Notes under the pieces: model-generated
What the model was told of the DNA's origin: nothing
Databases searched by the model: none
What the model saw: the letters and a program-made list of their open reading frames with translations, nothing else
Made by a program: the position numbers and the translations under genes
Part shown: one piece after another, positions 31,900 through 43,700 of the stretch
Layout of the letters: each line of letters opens with the position of its first letter
Numbering within the stretch: the first letter of the stretch is position 1
DNA from: Thiothrix eikelboomii
Lineage (GTDB): Bacteria; Pseudomonadota; Gammaproteobacteria; Thiotrichales; Thiotrichaceae
Direction of reading: 5' to 3'
DNA: 64,000 nt
Assembly: GCF_900167255.1 (NCBI RefSeq)
Contig: NZ_FUYB01000016.1
Location: forward strand, 36,058-100,057

Positions 31900-33244
31900 G
31901 CTACTGTTGGTGGATGATGAAAAAATCATTCGGGATTCAGTCGGCCAGTCCTTGCTATTAGCAGGTTTTCAGGTGGAAACTTTTGCCAGTGCTGCTGAAG
32001 TCTTACCTAAATTACAGGTAGATTTTGATGGTCTGCTGATTACAGATATTCGAATGCCCGAGATGGATGGCTTAGAGTTGATGGAGCAAGCTCACCAGCG
32101 GGATGCTGATTTGCCCGTCATTTTGATTAGTGGGCATGCGGATGTAGCTTTGGCAGTCAATGCCATTCGTGATGGTGCTTATGATCTACTTGAAAAACCC
32201 TTTGCTACCAATGAGCTGATTGAAACGGTGAGACGTGCTTTAGAAAAGCGTCGCCTGACTTTAGAAAATCGTGCCTTAAAAGCAGAGCTGGCTGAACAAC
32301 AAACTCGTTTGGGTCCACGAATTATTGGGCAAGCACCCAGTATTATTGCCTTACGTAAAATGATTGCACGGATCGCCAATGTGGATGCCGATGTATTGGT
32401 TTGGGGGGAAACGGGTACAGGTAAAGAATTGGTTGCGCGCTCTTTGCATGAGCAAAGTAAACGCCGTAATCATAATTATGTCGCCATCAATTGCGGCGCG
32501 ATTCCGGCTAATTTAATCGACAGTGAACTATTTGGGCATGAGGCAGGGGCTTTTACAGGGGCGAAAAGTTTAAGAATTGGTAAATTTGAACATGCTAACG
32601 GTGGCACTTTATTCTTAGATGAAATTGAAAGTATGCCAATGACCACGCAAATGCCATTATTGCGCGTGTTACAAGAACGGCATATTGAGCGTTTAGGTTC
32701 AAACCAGTTATTACCTTTAGATATTCGAGTGATTGCAGCGACAAAGGTCGATTTAAAAGAAGCTGCCGAGCGCGCTGAATTTCGCCGTGATTTATATTAT
32801 CGTTTGAATGTGGTGACCTTAGAAGTTCCCCCCTTACGGGCGCGGCGGGAAGATATTCCCATGTTATTTCAGCATTTTATGCTAATCGCTGCCGCTCGCT
32901 CCGAACTCGAAGTTCCCCCCTTAGCCAGCAAGGCTTTGCATGTGCTCTTAGGTCATGATTGGCCGGGGAATATTCGTGAGTTACGCAATATTGCTGAGCG
33001 TTATGTGCTTTTAGGGGATGCTTATAGCTATGATCTAGCAGCACTCATGAATGCAGGCGGTGTACCTGATGGTTTATCGCTAGCGGATCAAGTGGCCTAT
33101 TATGAAAAAGCACTGATTGAGCAAACCCTAAATCGCTATAACGGCAATATCAAATTAACGATGGAAGCCTTGGATATTCCACGTAAGACACTTTCGGATA
33201 AAATGCGTAAATATGGACTGGAGCGTGGGCAGTTTTTGGAGTGA
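31892..33244 (+). CDS. DctD-like sigma-54-dependent response regulator
   Basis: A 450-residue NtrC-family activator. The receiver domain (residues 1-120) has LLVDDEK and the phosphoacceptor Asp in LLITDIRMPEMDG. The AAA+ domain (about 145-375) has Walker A GETGTGKEL and the sigma-54-contact loop GAFTGAKS. The C-terminal Fis-type helix-turn-helix (NGNIKLTMEALDIPRKTLSDKM) binds DNA. It should activate a sigma-54 promoter in response to the preceding kinase. No dicarboxylate transporter is present in the window, so the target genes lie elsewhere, or the pair controls fadD-linked metabolism. Confidence 0.92.
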   Translation: MTKLLLVDDEKIIRDSVGQSLLLAGFQVETFASAAEVLPKLQVDFDGLLITDIRMPEMDGLELMEQAHQRDADLPVILISGHADVALAVNAIRDGAYDLLEKPFATNELIETVRRALEKRRLTLENRALKAELAEQQTRLGPRIIGQAPSIIALRKMIARIANVDADVLVWGETGTGKELVARSLHEQSKRRNHNYVAINCGAIPANLIDSELFGHEAGAFTGAKSLRIGKFEHANGGTLFLDEIESMPMTTQMPLLRVLQERHIERLGSNQLLPLDIRVIAATKVDLKEAAERAEFRRDLYYRLNVVTLEVPPLRARREDIPMLFQHFMLIAAARSELEVPPLASKALHVLLGHDWPGNIRELRNIAERYVLLGDAYSYDLAALMNAGGVPDGLSLADQVAYYEKALIEQTLNRYNGNIKLTMEALDIPRKTLSDKMRKYGLERGQFLE

Positions 33245-33383
33245 TCGACGGTAGGCTAGCCTCTGCGCCTACTGTAGATCTTCAATACAGGATACAAAAT
33301 TGGAGCGCAACACCCCCTAAGTAAACTTCAATACAAACCTTAGTTTACCGTTTCTTTTCTGGATACGCCCTAAACACCGTCTG

Positions 33384-33779
33384 TTACTCAATAAACCGCG
33401 CTCGCAAGTCGGGCTTTGGTAGCATACAAACCTCATTCTGCCCAAACCAATGATAGCGATTGCGAGCGATATAATTATAGATCGCATCACGCCAAGGTCT
33501 AGGCAAGATTCTCAATACCTCCAAGCCACGCCACGGCCAACGTAAATACTTCGTAACCCGCAAAGCAGCCTCGGAACGAGTGTAAATTTGATCATTTTGT
33601 ATCAATACAAAGGTTTTCGTGTCAGCAGGATCAAAACCATGAGCCTGCAGCCAGTGCGTGCCTGTTTTGGATTGTAGTGGAGTGAAAAATAAAACGGGGG
33701 CGGTTTCGTGTTGCACAATAAAGCGTACCGAAAAAGTACACAAATGACATACACCGTCGAAGATAATCAGATCATTCAT
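33384..33779 (-). CDS. DCC-family thiol-disulfide oxidoreductase (DUF393)
   Basis: A 131-residue DCC-family protein. It begins with LIIFDGVCHLCTFSVRFI, where the Asp-x2-Cys-x2-Cys pattern names the family and suggests thiol-disulfide chemistry. The late segment contains FVLIQNDQIYTRSEAALRV and the WPWRGLEVLRILP motif of the family. ATG 33779 is preferred to in-frame TTG codons further upstream, although no strong ribosome site is evident. It is short and apparently monocistronic. Confidence 0.85.
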   Translation of the reverse strand: MNDLIIFDGVCHLCTFSVRFIVQHETAPVLFFTPLQSKTGTHWLQAHGFDPADTKTFVLIQNDQIYTRSEAALRVTKYLRWPWRGLEVLRILPRPWRDAIYNYIARNRYHWFGQNEVCMLPKPDLRARFIE

Positions 33780-33806
33780 CAATGCCAAGCACTTAGGTTT
33801 TACTTA

Positions 33807-33853
33807 GCCTAAAGTTTGCCAGCGGCAGGTTGTAAGTCAAGCCTACAACCCGC
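33807..33853 (-). terminator. Hairpin after the Cache-domain gene
   Basis: On the minus strand the GTAGCGGGTTGTA arm pairs imperfectly with TACAACCTGCCGC through the stem around 33811-33853. It lies just downstream of the Cache-protein stop. The sequence after it (TGGCAAACTTT) is only weakly T-rich, so it is probably a leaky terminator. Confidence 0.45.
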
Positions 33854-33869
33854 TACCATGCACCGAAGC

Positions 33870-34367
33870 TTATTTCTTTACGTAAACGCCAACACCACAG
33901 AAGAAACCTTTAGAGTTTTTAATGATGTAGCTTTTCTTGTCTTGTGGATCAGTGCCACCTGGTAAAGGCCATTTGTAATCAACCCAACCTTTGCCTTCTG
34001 CGCTTTTAGATACTTCAACCATTTTTTCGAATGGCTTATCACCGTATTTGTCGAAGCCCAGCATATCTGTGCCGACTAACTCTTGCTTGAGCGCATGTGA
34101 TAACATTTTGCCTGCTTCATCCATACAGAAGACATACAAGTCTTTTGCTTGGAAACCGCCATCTTTGGCTTTGAAGGTTTCAAAGGCTGCTTCGCCTTTT
34201 TCATCCACTAATTTAGCTGCTTTTTCGCTCATGTCTTGAGCTTCAGCCTCAGTACCCATTTCAACCGGAGCGGCAGCTGGAGCCGCTGGTTTAGCATCTT
34301 CAGCAACAGCCGATAAACTTAAGGCTAATAAAGCAGCACCGATCACAGTACTTAATGATTTCATCAT
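33870..34367 (-). CDS. Secreted single-Cache-domain protein
   Basis: A 165-residue exported protein. ATG 34367 follows AGAGGA by 6 bases; a longer frame upstream would bury the signal peptide. Residues 1-22 are a signal peptide (MMKSLSTVIGAALLALSLSAVA). An Ala/Pro-rich linker is followed by an sCache_2-like domain: AAFETFKAKDGGFQAKDLYVFCMDEAGKML, then GWVDYKWPLPGG and KKSYIIKNSKGFFCGVGVY. Free-standing periplasmic Cache proteins bind small organic ligands, perhaps for presentation to a membrane sensor. It lies downstream of the retron RT gene by about 230 bases, and the intergenic AT-rich stretch 34368-34599 shows no further feature. Confidence 0.82.
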   Translation of the reverse strand: MMKSLSTVIGAALLALSLSAVAEDAKPAAPAAAPVEMGTEAEAQDMSEKAAKLVDEKGEAAFETFKAKDGGFQAKDLYVFCMDEAGKMLSHALKQELVGTDMLGFDKYGDKPFEKMVEVSKSAEGKGWVDYKWPLPGGTDPQDKKSYIIKNSKGFFCGVGVYVKK

Positions 34368-34599
34368 TGAGATTCCTCTAAGAATAGATAAGCCCATCAT
34401 TTACAAGACACTCAGAAATGATGGACACAGCGTGCTTAGTCTTTGCACAACGAAGGATTGTAGTTATTTTTTTCGAGATTGCACTAAAAACGAAGAAAAG
34501 ATTTGTAAAGGAATTGTAAATCTAAAAACTACTATTAAATTTTAGAATTAAATCTTAAATTTCAAGCAATTATATAAGAAATACCTATATAGACATAAA

Positions 34600-35901
34600 T
34601 CATATTTCCCCAACTGGCTGTAATTGGTTTAATAAATCAAATCCTAAATCCCGATCAGTCATCGCAATATAGGCTGCATATCCTTTTAAACGTGACAGGC
34701 TTTCTCCTGCAGGCAACGCTTTACCTTGATTTAAATTATGGACAGCCGCTCGCATTTGGCGCTTTAGACTGCGCTTTACTCGAGGTGGCTGTGCACCATT
34801 CACCACTAACCCCGTTACTGTTTGCACCTCAGCGGGGCGAATGACCCGAGTTTTGCTTAGATTCAAGGCAAAACCCTCCTCACCTAACACCCGTTTAACC
34901 GTTCCTAACAAGCGGCTTAGCTCAGGTGGTGCTTGGTTGGTTGCAGGTAAGCTAAAACTCAGGTCATCGGCATAGCGGGTATAACGCCAGCCCGCTTTGT
35001 GTGCAAAACCTGTTAAGCGTCTATCTAAACGCAAGCACAAAGCATTGGTTAAGGCAGGGCTAGTCGGTGCACCTTGTGGCAAACAACGCTCAGCGAGGGC
35101 GACATAGACCGACTTACCTTCATGCTCAACGAGTTGGCGCGGTGATTCCGTACATAATAGTGCTAACAGGGTGGCAATTTGCTCAGGGTAGCCAGCTTTG
35201 CGAAACACTCCTTTCACTCGCCTCCAACTAATAGTCGGGAAAAAATTTTCAATATCAAGTTTCACCAGCACTTGGCTATCACCGTGTTCAGCGGCATTGG
35301 TGGCAATTGAACGCCCTGTGATAAAACCGTGCGCTGAGCCATGTACGACTAAACGCTCAAGGATCTCATGCAAAATCCAATGCTGTGCTTGTTTCAATTT
35401 CGGCAAAGGCGCCCAAATCGCCCGTATACCCCCACTGCGTTTCGGAATTTCAAAACGGGTATAATGGCTATGGGTACTAACTTCACGCTGATAACACAAC
35501 CAGCGCAATTCACTCACGGAAAGCTGTAGGGCTTGGCATAATTGTGCCACTTGGGTAATTGCAGGTAATTGATTCTCCAGCAAACGCTGATTGGCATTGG
35601 GTGCATCCCATTGATCTTCACTACTATCATCCGTCCAATAGATCCCCTCACCTAAATGCACGATATGCTTAGCCTGATACGCTTGCCATGCTTGTTGACG
35701 GAGGCGATTTTGTTCAGCTGCTTCTTTTTTCAGTGCTTGGCGGTATTTTTCGAGTTCCGCCTTGCTCATCTCATCAGTCGGGCGGCGAGTAACTAAAAAG
35801 CCATGCTGCTGCAGTTGTTCACGCACATAAGCATTGACGCTGCCAGCCTGTTCAATCGCTTGCCAAATTTGTTCATAACGGTTTGCTTTGTGTTCACTCA
35901 T
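34600..35901 (-). CDS. Retron-type reverse transcriptase
   Basis: A 433-residue RT. Start ATG 35901 is 4 bases past the SWIM-gene stop, with GAGG 9 bases upstream; an in-frame GTG at 35925 is less likely. It has a 130-residue N-terminal extension, a putative RT0-RT7 core from about residue 140, the retron hallmark NAxxH (NAAEH, 202-206) and the metal-binding Asp in VKLDIENFFPTI. It also has the PQGAPTSP block, catalytic YADD (310-313) and the second hallmark VTG (362-364). It probably copies the msd part of the RNA encoded 12 kb upstream at 47414-47659. It has no group II intron maturase domain. It is the last gene of the four-gene operon. The role is likely anti-phage, by analogy with other retrons. 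Confidence 0.92.
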   Translation of the reverse strand: MSEHKANRYEQIWQAIEQAGSVNAYVREQLQQHGFLVTRRPTDEMSKAELEKYRQALKKEAAEQNRLRQQAWQAYQAKHIVHLGEGIYWTDDSSEDQWDAPNANQRLLENQLPAITQVAQLCQALQLSVSELRWLCYQREVSTHSHYTRFEIPKRSGGIRAIWAPLPKLKQAQHWILHEILERLVVHGSAHGFITGRSIATNAAEHGDSQVLVKLDIENFFPTISWRRVKGVFRKAGYPEQIATLLALLCTESPRQLVEHEGKSVYVALAERCLPQGAPTSPALTNALCLRLDRRLTGFAHKAGWRYTRYADDLSFSLPATNQAPPELSRLLGTVKRVLGEEGFALNLSKTRVIRPAEVQTVTGLVVNGAQPPRVKRSLKRQMRAAVHNLNQGKALPAGESLSRLKGYAAYIAMTDRDLGFDLLNQLQPVGEI

Positions 35902-35905
35902 ACTC

Positions 35906-37726
35906 TTAGCCCTCAATAAAGCCACTCAGTTCCAATTGTGCGATTTTGCCCAAATACGCCTGCCGCGCTTCTTGCACAGAATTGAAAGCGAATTGTTGTG
36001 GTTTGATGTGCTGATTAAGCTCGCGGCTAATCAATAAGCGTTGATGATTTAAAGTTACTTGAATTTGCTCTCGCTGCTGTTGATGGCGGCGAGTAAATAG
36101 CCGTGTTTCCTGCGTAATCATGCTCAGATCACGTTTGGCTTGCTGGGCGGCATAGGCAATACGCAAAGCCAATAAATGGCTACAAGCACCGTGGCTCAAA
36201 CCTTGGGTCATGATTTGATGGCAAGAACAAGACGCTTTACTGATTTGCCCTTCTTCGGTGAGCTTCAGTTTAGCCAGATAGTCGCGCTTATCTTCTTTGA
36301 CAGTGATAGTGGCAGAAATTTCTATCCCCTCCAGTGGCAGCAGATTGAGCTGCAATTGACTGATGGCTTGTTGCCGTGCTACCAAGTCATAGGCTAATTT
36401 CTCAGCGGGGTGGCGAAATTGGAAATGGCTCATATCCAAGGGTTCTTGAGTCAGCGGGCGATAGCGATACACATCATGCGCTAAATCATAGATGACTAAA
36501 CCTTGCTGGCTCGCTTGTTGCAGTGCGGTACGACACACCAGCTCACTTAACTGCGTGGTGACGACTAACTCTTCTAAGGTGGCGACATAGACTTTTTGTA
36601 AGGCAGCCACGACGGTTGTTAACTCAGCCAAAGTTTCACTCCGGCGCGGCAGGAGTAAGTCAAAATTCAAAGCTTGTGACCAATTACTGCTAGTAAAACC
36701 CGTGATAGCTAAAGTCAAACTCATCCCTGAACCACCCAAAATCCAGAAACTCGGCAAACCATGCCCCAAGACCTGTACTTCAATGGTTTCAGCAAAAGGT
36801 AAAAAGCGTTTTAATAAGCTTAAACGCCGTCTACCCCACAAACGAATCAGTTTCGCTTGCTGACCTTGATACGGCTCGGCACTCCCTTCAATCACTTGAT
36901 CAGTGGGTTCTAAGATCAAACGTGGCGGCTGATTGGGGACTAATTCAATGCGCAAACCGCGTTTTTTACCTTTGACATCGGCATGCAAGCGCAAATAACG
37001 CAGCGCGTTATAAAGATCAATCGGTTTAAGATGGAAAATGTCAGCTGGCAATTGTGCAGCCGATTGCACTTGCAATAAGCCTCGAATCCAAGTTTGTGGT
37101 ACTTGAATACGTTTTTCGATAATTTCAGTATCAGGCAAGGCCGGCGCTGTTTCAGTTTGGAAATTCACTGCTGTTTTGCCGACCGCAAAATGGGTACTGC
37201 GGAAACTGCGAATTTGCTCAAGGCCTTGTGCAAGCTCTGGGCTAAAGTCGATATGAGTGGTACCGAATTGAAGCTTGCCTTGGGTTTCAAACAAATCTTG
37301 ATCCAAGGCTAACGCGGCATAACAAGCTTCATCTTTGCTAAATACTTCTAGAAAAAGGCCGTCTGGGTGCACGCTAATAATCGGGTCAAGCATCAGCCAA
37401 GCTTGTGGGTCATTGCGTAATAGCCAATCAAAGTAGGCTCGATAAGCTTTAGCTAAGCCTTGATGCCGAGCGCTGCGGCGCATTTGCATAAAAGCAAGAT
37501 AAGCAGTACGGTCTTTAGGTATATAACGATAATCACTGCTAACAATCGCAAACAAAGTCGCCAAACCCTCGCGGAAGGCCAATGGCTGTTTAACTTTGCC
37601 CGCAAATTGCACCTCATCACGCTCTAAATGTGTCAAGAGCTGCACGGCATCTGCATGAAAATCGCTGGGCTGCTGATAGCGCAGAGTAAAGCTTGCAGTG
37701 GCTCGGGCTTGATTCTCAGTATTCAT
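35906..37726 (-). CDS. SWIM zinc-finger protein of the retron (WHSWIM-like)
   Basis: A 606-residue protein. A C-terminal SWIM finger is visible: C500-x-C502-x12-C515-x-H517, in ASCSCHQIMTQ and HGACSHLLALR. The rest is mixed alpha/beta, including a region about residues 370-440 (LEELVVTTQLSELVCRTALQQASQQGLVIYD) that could be a winged helix. SWIM fingers bind nucleic acid or protein. ATG 37726 overlaps the preceding stop as ATGA with GGGAG upstream, so it is translated with the HEAT protein. In my recollection of published retron types, RT with a HEAT/ARM protein and a winged-helix SWIM protein defines type XIII. No enzymatic motif is evident, so it may be an adaptor or sensor. Confidence 0.8.
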   Translation of the reverse strand: MNTENQARATASFTLRYQQPSDFHADAVQLLTHLERDEVQFAGKVKQPLAFREGLATLFAIVSSDYRYIPKDRTAYLAFMQMRRSARHQGLAKAYRAYFDWLLRNDPQAWLMLDPIISVHPDGLFLEVFSKDEACYAALALDQDLFETQGKLQFGTTHIDFSPELAQGLEQIRSFRSTHFAVGKTAVNFQTETAPALPDTEIIEKRIQVPQTWIRGLLQVQSAAQLPADIFHLKPIDLYNALRYLRLHADVKGKKRGLRIELVPNQPPRLILEPTDQVIEGSAEPYQGQQAKLIRLWGRRRLSLLKRFLPFAETIEVQVLGHGLPSFWILGGSGMSLTLAITGFTSSNWSQALNFDLLLPRRSETLAELTTVVAALQKVYVATLEELVVTTQLSELVCRTALQQASQQGLVIYDLAHDVYRYRPLTQEPLDMSHFQFRHPAEKLAYDLVARQQAISQLQLNLLPLEGIEISATITVKEDKRDYLAKLKLTEEGQISKASCSCHQIMTQGLSHGACSHLLALRIAYAAQQAKRDLSMITQETRLFTRRHQQQREQIQVTLNHQRLLISRELNQHIKPQQFAFNSVQEARQAYLGKIAQLELSGFIEG

Positions 37727-40700
37727 GCAGATACTCCCGTGGAGGCTTTGGCTTGGCTGCGTTGCCAGCGACGTAAAGCACGATAAGCTGCCTTGCTAAT
37801 ATCCTCATCCTTAGCCGCTGTTTTAATCTGTTGTAAAGCCACTTCGGCGTTTGGGGTGCTCATCCGTGCCAATCCCTCAATCGCGCCTAACCGCAAAGCT
37901 TCTTGTTGCTGTGGATCATTAGCAATCTGCGCAAGGCGGGTGACTGCTTGTTTGGCAATCAATAAAGGTAAGACTTGAGCTTGGTGTGCAGGGCTGGCCG
38001 CTGCTGCCGATAAAGCTTGGGTAAACCTATCTTGCAATAAGGTTTCGGGTTGAGTGATTAAGCGTTGCCAATCAAGTTCGGCTTTAGGTTGATGTTTTGC
38101 AAGCAATTGATTAGCTAAACGACTGACTTGTAACACAGCTGAGCTTTGTAAACTCACGAGTGCTCCTAGCACGGGTTGTTCACTGAGCTTAGCGACTGCT
38201 AATAAAGCGGTCAGAATCTGTATCTGGAAACCACGCTCAGCTTTATTTTCGGTCGTCAGTAATTGTAATAAACGGGCAGGGTGTAAATGGTGCTGCACCA
38301 AAGTCCATAATAATTGTGCTAGCGTTTTAGCTAAAGCCTGTTCAGTTTGTTGGCGCTCACTCTCAGTTGGCTTCTGCTCAAGGCGCTGATAGGCGCTTTG
38401 CCAGCGGGTAAAATAAGTATCTAACGCCTGCTCTAAGCTCCTAGCTAACGAGGGCGATAGCTGCGCCCTACGCCCAATGAGGCGTGCGATTAACTCGACG
38501 ACCTCAGGTTTATTCGCTGCGAGTAACGCGGGTAAGGCCTCGACTGAATAATCAGAGCGATTCAGCAAACCCTGTCCTATTTGAGCGAGGATCTTAGGTT
38601 GATCGGTGGCTTGATGCGGATAATCCGCCCCGATTAACTCCAATAATTGAGCGGTGGGGGCGGTCTTAATCACTCGAGCGACTAACTTAGGATCAAGCTC
38701 AGGGAAATGGCCTTGCAATAAAGCATAATCCACAGCACTTGCGGTATTTGCCTGCACTTTCCACAAGCGATTCGCCGTATTCAAGGCTTCGGCAACCCGC
38801 TCTGGCTCACTGGCCTCTTCACGCAGTATTTTTAGCAAAAACTCACGAGTCGTTTCAGTATCACGATATTGCAGCAAGTAGATGGCATGGACACGATCAG
38901 CAATAGAGTGGCTGTTATCGGCAGCATAGGCCTGTACTAAAGCCCAAGCGGCTTGAGTATTTAGCCAGCGCAAACCATTTAAAGCATGCTTGTTTAGCTC
39001 AGAGAAATACTCGGCATTCAATAAGCGGGTTTTAATTTGTTTAAAAATATGCTCGCCTCGCTCACCTTGACCCAAGTGACCCATCGCTTCAAGTGCCACT
39101 TCATGGAGGTAATGCTCCTTATCTTCAGCCAGCTGCATTAATTTATCTAAAGCACGCTCATCACCGGATTTGCCTAAGGCTAAGGTCGCTCGTTGGCGGA
39201 AGGCATCATTTTTCTGATAATCCAAAGCAGCCATCAGAATACTAAAACCCTGCTGATGTCCACTATTCGCCAAGCCTTCAGCGGCTAAAAACTGCAGATC
39301 TAAATCTTTATGCGCCAGCATGGTCAGTAAGCCATTGACTTGCCCTGCACGCTTCCAAGCCCGATAGGACATCGCTTGTAAAATAGGCTTTAATTGCCCC
39401 GTATCCAGCACAGGTAAAGCGTTTGCCAACGCTTGATCTGCCGCTTTGCTTTGTACCCAACCCAGTGCATCCGCTAACTCGCTAGCCTCCTGTAAATAAT
39501 TCAGTCGAATCAAATGATTGAATAATTGAATAAGCAAGTCTTCATGGCGTGGAAACTGTTGGGCTAACCAGGTTTGATCGGCAGCTTCATCTTGATAATC
39601 TTCAATGCGCTGATCGAAACCTGTAATCCTTGTCAGTGCCTTGATCAGTGCTTTGGCTTGTTTAGGCTGTTGCTCCAAGCGCTGCAAGAGTGGCTTGAAT
39701 AGGGTGATAGGGCGTTGGCTGGCAATGACTTCATAGCTTAGATTGATTAATTCCTTAGCGAGGTATTCAGTATTCAGATAATTGAGCAGCCAGTGTGCAG
39801 GTTCAGCACTCGGCAGTCCACGCATAGCCGTTAAGACTGCCGCCTTTTGGGTTTCTGTACCCCGATTAAATAAACTGATTAAAGCCTTTAAAGCTTGTGG
39901 ATGATTATGTTGTGCCAAGGTTTCGGCGGCTTGCAACGCCACGGCCATCAGGCTATTCATGCTGGCCTCGACCAATAAAGCGGGTACAGCTGCCTCGGTA
40001 TAGTGTGCAGCTAGCTCCTGTACTATCTGCACTCGCAAGCTCGTAAAATTAGATTGCAGGGCATCAGGGGCTGCTTTCACTAACCCAAGATCCGTGCTGT
40101 ATAGTTTCCATGCCTCAGGAGCGAGCAGTTCGTGATTGCTACCGATAAAGGTTTGTAATAACTGCTGGGCTTGTGGGCGGGGATAATGCTTGATTAATAG
40201 CTCTAACCCCTTGCGCGCTATATCAGCACGTGGCGAAGTGGTGGCGGTATGACCGAGCAAAGCCCAATCCACCTTCATGGTTTGCAGCGTCTCAAAAGCA
40301 AATAAGCGTAGCTCAATCTGCTCATGATTCAGCAGGGTAAGGAAGCTACTGACCACACTAGCCTGTAAACTTGTATCGCGCTGTGCTAAGTCTTGCAAAC
40401 TGCGGAGTGCTTTTAAGCGTAAACTTAAGACATCATGACGGATTGCGGGTGGATAGTCTTGACGTAGCAAGCCTAAATAAGCACCGAAGGCACGTTGATT
40501 CCAGACGCTTTGTAGTGGCTTAGCGGCAGCTAGAGTTAGGCTGTTGGTTGTAGCGTGTTTAATTTGAGTGGCAAAACGCTGAGTGAAAGCTGCGTATTCC
40601 AATTGCCATGCTTGACCTGTCATGCCAGCCGGCAAGCGCACTAATAGAGCTAGCAAATAAGCTTTTAACTGCCCACTACCATAAACCAAAACGGTCGCGA

Positions 40701-43700
40701 TTTGTTCCAAGTTAGCCCTATCAAACGGCCAGCACTTGTCCTGATCTTTGCTATCCCTACCTTGTTGCTGCTTGAGCCATTGCTCTAAATAGCCCCAACG
40801 CGCTGCTTCATCGCTATAGCGCACGAGTAGATCAGCACAGAATTGCTGTAAATCGGGCTGATTTATACTCAAAGCCCAAGTACTTAAGATCGGCTCGGCA
40901 CTATACAATAAAAACTCATGACTCGCCAACGCCAACACCGCAGGAATCAGGCTAGACGACTCTTGTAAAAATCGTTGCAGATTGAGTGGTGTCGCCGTTT
41001 CTAATGCTAATTGGGCGGCTAAGCGTTGCGATACATTTAATTGTTGCTCAATGAGTTGGCGGTCTGCCAAGACGGCTTTGGCCTGTGGCTGACCTAATAG
41101 GGCTAAGGCCAATCCGGCATGAGCACGTACCACTGGGCGCTCATCGGCTTGCCATGCTAACAAGCTAGGCAACTGGTCGATACTGGCCACATCCGGTAAA
41201 GCTTTAGCCGCTGCCGTTACCAAAGCGGGATATGGTGCTTGTAAATAGCGCTGGATCGTCGGAAATGCAGATGGAGCAGCGGTCAAGCCAAGGCCCGACA
41301 AAGCCTGTGCAGTCGTGCGCAACCAATGATCTTTTGCGGGTTTGAGCGTCGGTTCAGGGCGTGCTAGCAAAGCTTCCAAAGTCGTCAATGCGGCTGGCTC
41401 GCCCCATTTGGCTAACGCATGCGCAGCGGTGACTTGTACCTCATCATACGGACTGCTTAAGGCAGGTAATAAAGCCGTTCGTTGGTCAGCGTCGACCAAT
41501 AATTGGATGGCTAAATTCCGCAGGTGCTCATGCTCACTCTTTAATAAAGTCGGTAAATGGGCTTGGTTGGCTTGGCTAGGGTGATTCTGGATATAATCTA
41601 AGGCCGCTCTTTGCACATCCAAAAACTGACTACTGACCGCTCTCGCTAAGACAAGTTGTCGATCAAAGCGTTTCTTTTCAGTTAGGGCAAAGCACAAGGC
41701 CTCAGTCCGCACGCTCGCAAAACTATCATTCAATAGCTCTACTAACAATTGCTCAACCCAAGCGACCACAGGTAGTACACGGCTGGTTGCCATTAGCTCA
41801 TTTAAAACTTCACGATGCAGATTTTCATAGCGGCTGTTGAGTAATAAGCGCAGGGTCGGGAGCATCGAGCCGCCTAATTGTCGATTTAAACAAGCCTTAA
41901 ATGTTTCTTGGCGAATAGGCTCAAAAGGATCATTTAAAGCGATTGGTAATAAAGACAGAGCAGGCTCAGACTCAACCAAATTATCCAGCAGGCTTTTTAA
42001 ACTACGGGCATGAATATCTTGATGTTGGGAGGCAAAACCACGTTCAACAGTTAAGAGCGCATTGGCTTGTAGTTTTTGTAAAGCCGTAAAGGCGGCATCC
42101 CTGACTTCTGGCGCTGGATCATTCAGGAGAATTTCTAAACTGGGGATACTGTCTGCTTGATTTAACCAAGCAAAAGCCCGCCCGACCCCGGCGCGAATTG
42201 CCACGCTGGAGGCTTGGCTTAAGACTAGCAACATTCCGAAAGCACGTTGGTCTTGCAGTACCGCTAAGGCAAAGGCTGCTAAGAAGCTAATATCTGCATG
42301 ACGGTTACTCATGCCTTGTAGCAAGACATTATAATCAGCAAACTCCAGTGACTTAATGAGTTTTGCAGCCTCTTTTTGAGTTGTTTTGTGAGTCTTGACC
42401 GGTTTAGCGGGGTGGGTGCTAAGTAATTCAAAATCCTCTAATTCTTGCAATTGTCGGGCTAAATCAGGTTCAAGCGCCTTCAAAACTTGGGTCAGTTGGG
42501 TTTGGCTTAAAATCGCCACTAAAAATGCAGTGTGACGGAGCTTGGCATCTTGGTCGGCCTGAGCGAGCAATAAGGCACGTTGCACCTCCAAATCCTGCAA
42601 CAGTTGGCGCTGATATAAACGAATTAAAGCAGCACTTTGCAAATCGGGATGGGCGACCTTGAGTGCTTGCAAAGAAGCTTTTGGTGACAAACCATAAATA
42701 GCTTCTAATAAGCTCAAAGCATATAAACGCAAACTCGCCTTTGGATGGCTGAGTGCTTGTACTAGTATTTGCTCAGCACGAGGCTGATCTTTGGCAAGGG
42801 TTGCTAATGCAGTTAAAGCTTGCTTGCCAATATCCAGTTGACGGGTAGCGAGTGCGCGTTCATAAGGCTGTAGATCATCTATTGCAAGCTGACTGACCCA
42901 AGCTTTAAACGCTTGTTGGCGCACGGTGTCATGGCGTGTGTCTTGGGTGGCCGTTGCTAATAAACTCAAAGCACGAGGATGTTTGGACTTGGCAACTAAT
43001 TTAATCAGTTGCTCGCGTAGGCTACGATCTTGTTCTTGCTTAAGCTGGTTATCTAATAAATCAAAGGCAGGTTTATCATTGTATTCTGCTAACAAATTTA
43101 ACGCTTGTTCACGCTCTTGCGGATCGCTTCGTGAAGCCAGTTCTTTGGCTAAAGCATAGCCGTCATGAATCACGAGTTTGATTTCGCCAAGCTTTTCTTC
43201 CTCGGTTAAACTCACAACCCGCAAAGAAGCATCCGTACCAGCAACCAATAAGGCTGGCTTAGCCAAATAGTCGATCAAACCTAGAAAGGCAATATTAGCC
43301 AAACCTTGTTTTAAGGTAGTTGGCTGCCCACCACTATACGCCCACGCTTTCAGACTTTTATCAGCTGCCCCGGTGAAAAGTCGCTCTTTACCCAGTAATA
43401 GGGCGGTAATGGGGGCTTCATGATGGTTAGTTTTACCTTTATCGACGGGTTGTAAACGCCCATATGCATGCGTGAGAAATAACTTTTTATCTGCTCCGGC
43501 GGAATAGAACTGTAAGTTATTCGTGGCAAATAACAGGGCTGTCACTTGACCTTGATGCACTGCACCTTCGCTCGCTAAGCTTAAGTCATTAGTGGTTTCG
43601 GCGTGATAAACAGCAATATGCCCATTACGAAAACCAAGCACCAAAGATAAACCATCGAGACTCGTTGCCAGCGTGGTCGCAGCCTCGGTCAGCTCAAAGC

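Noticed and set aside
34600..35901. Group II intron-encoded reverse transcriptase
   Set aside because: No maturase/X or endonuclease domain follows the core, no intron ribozyme ends are seen, and NAxxH plus VTG are retron markers.
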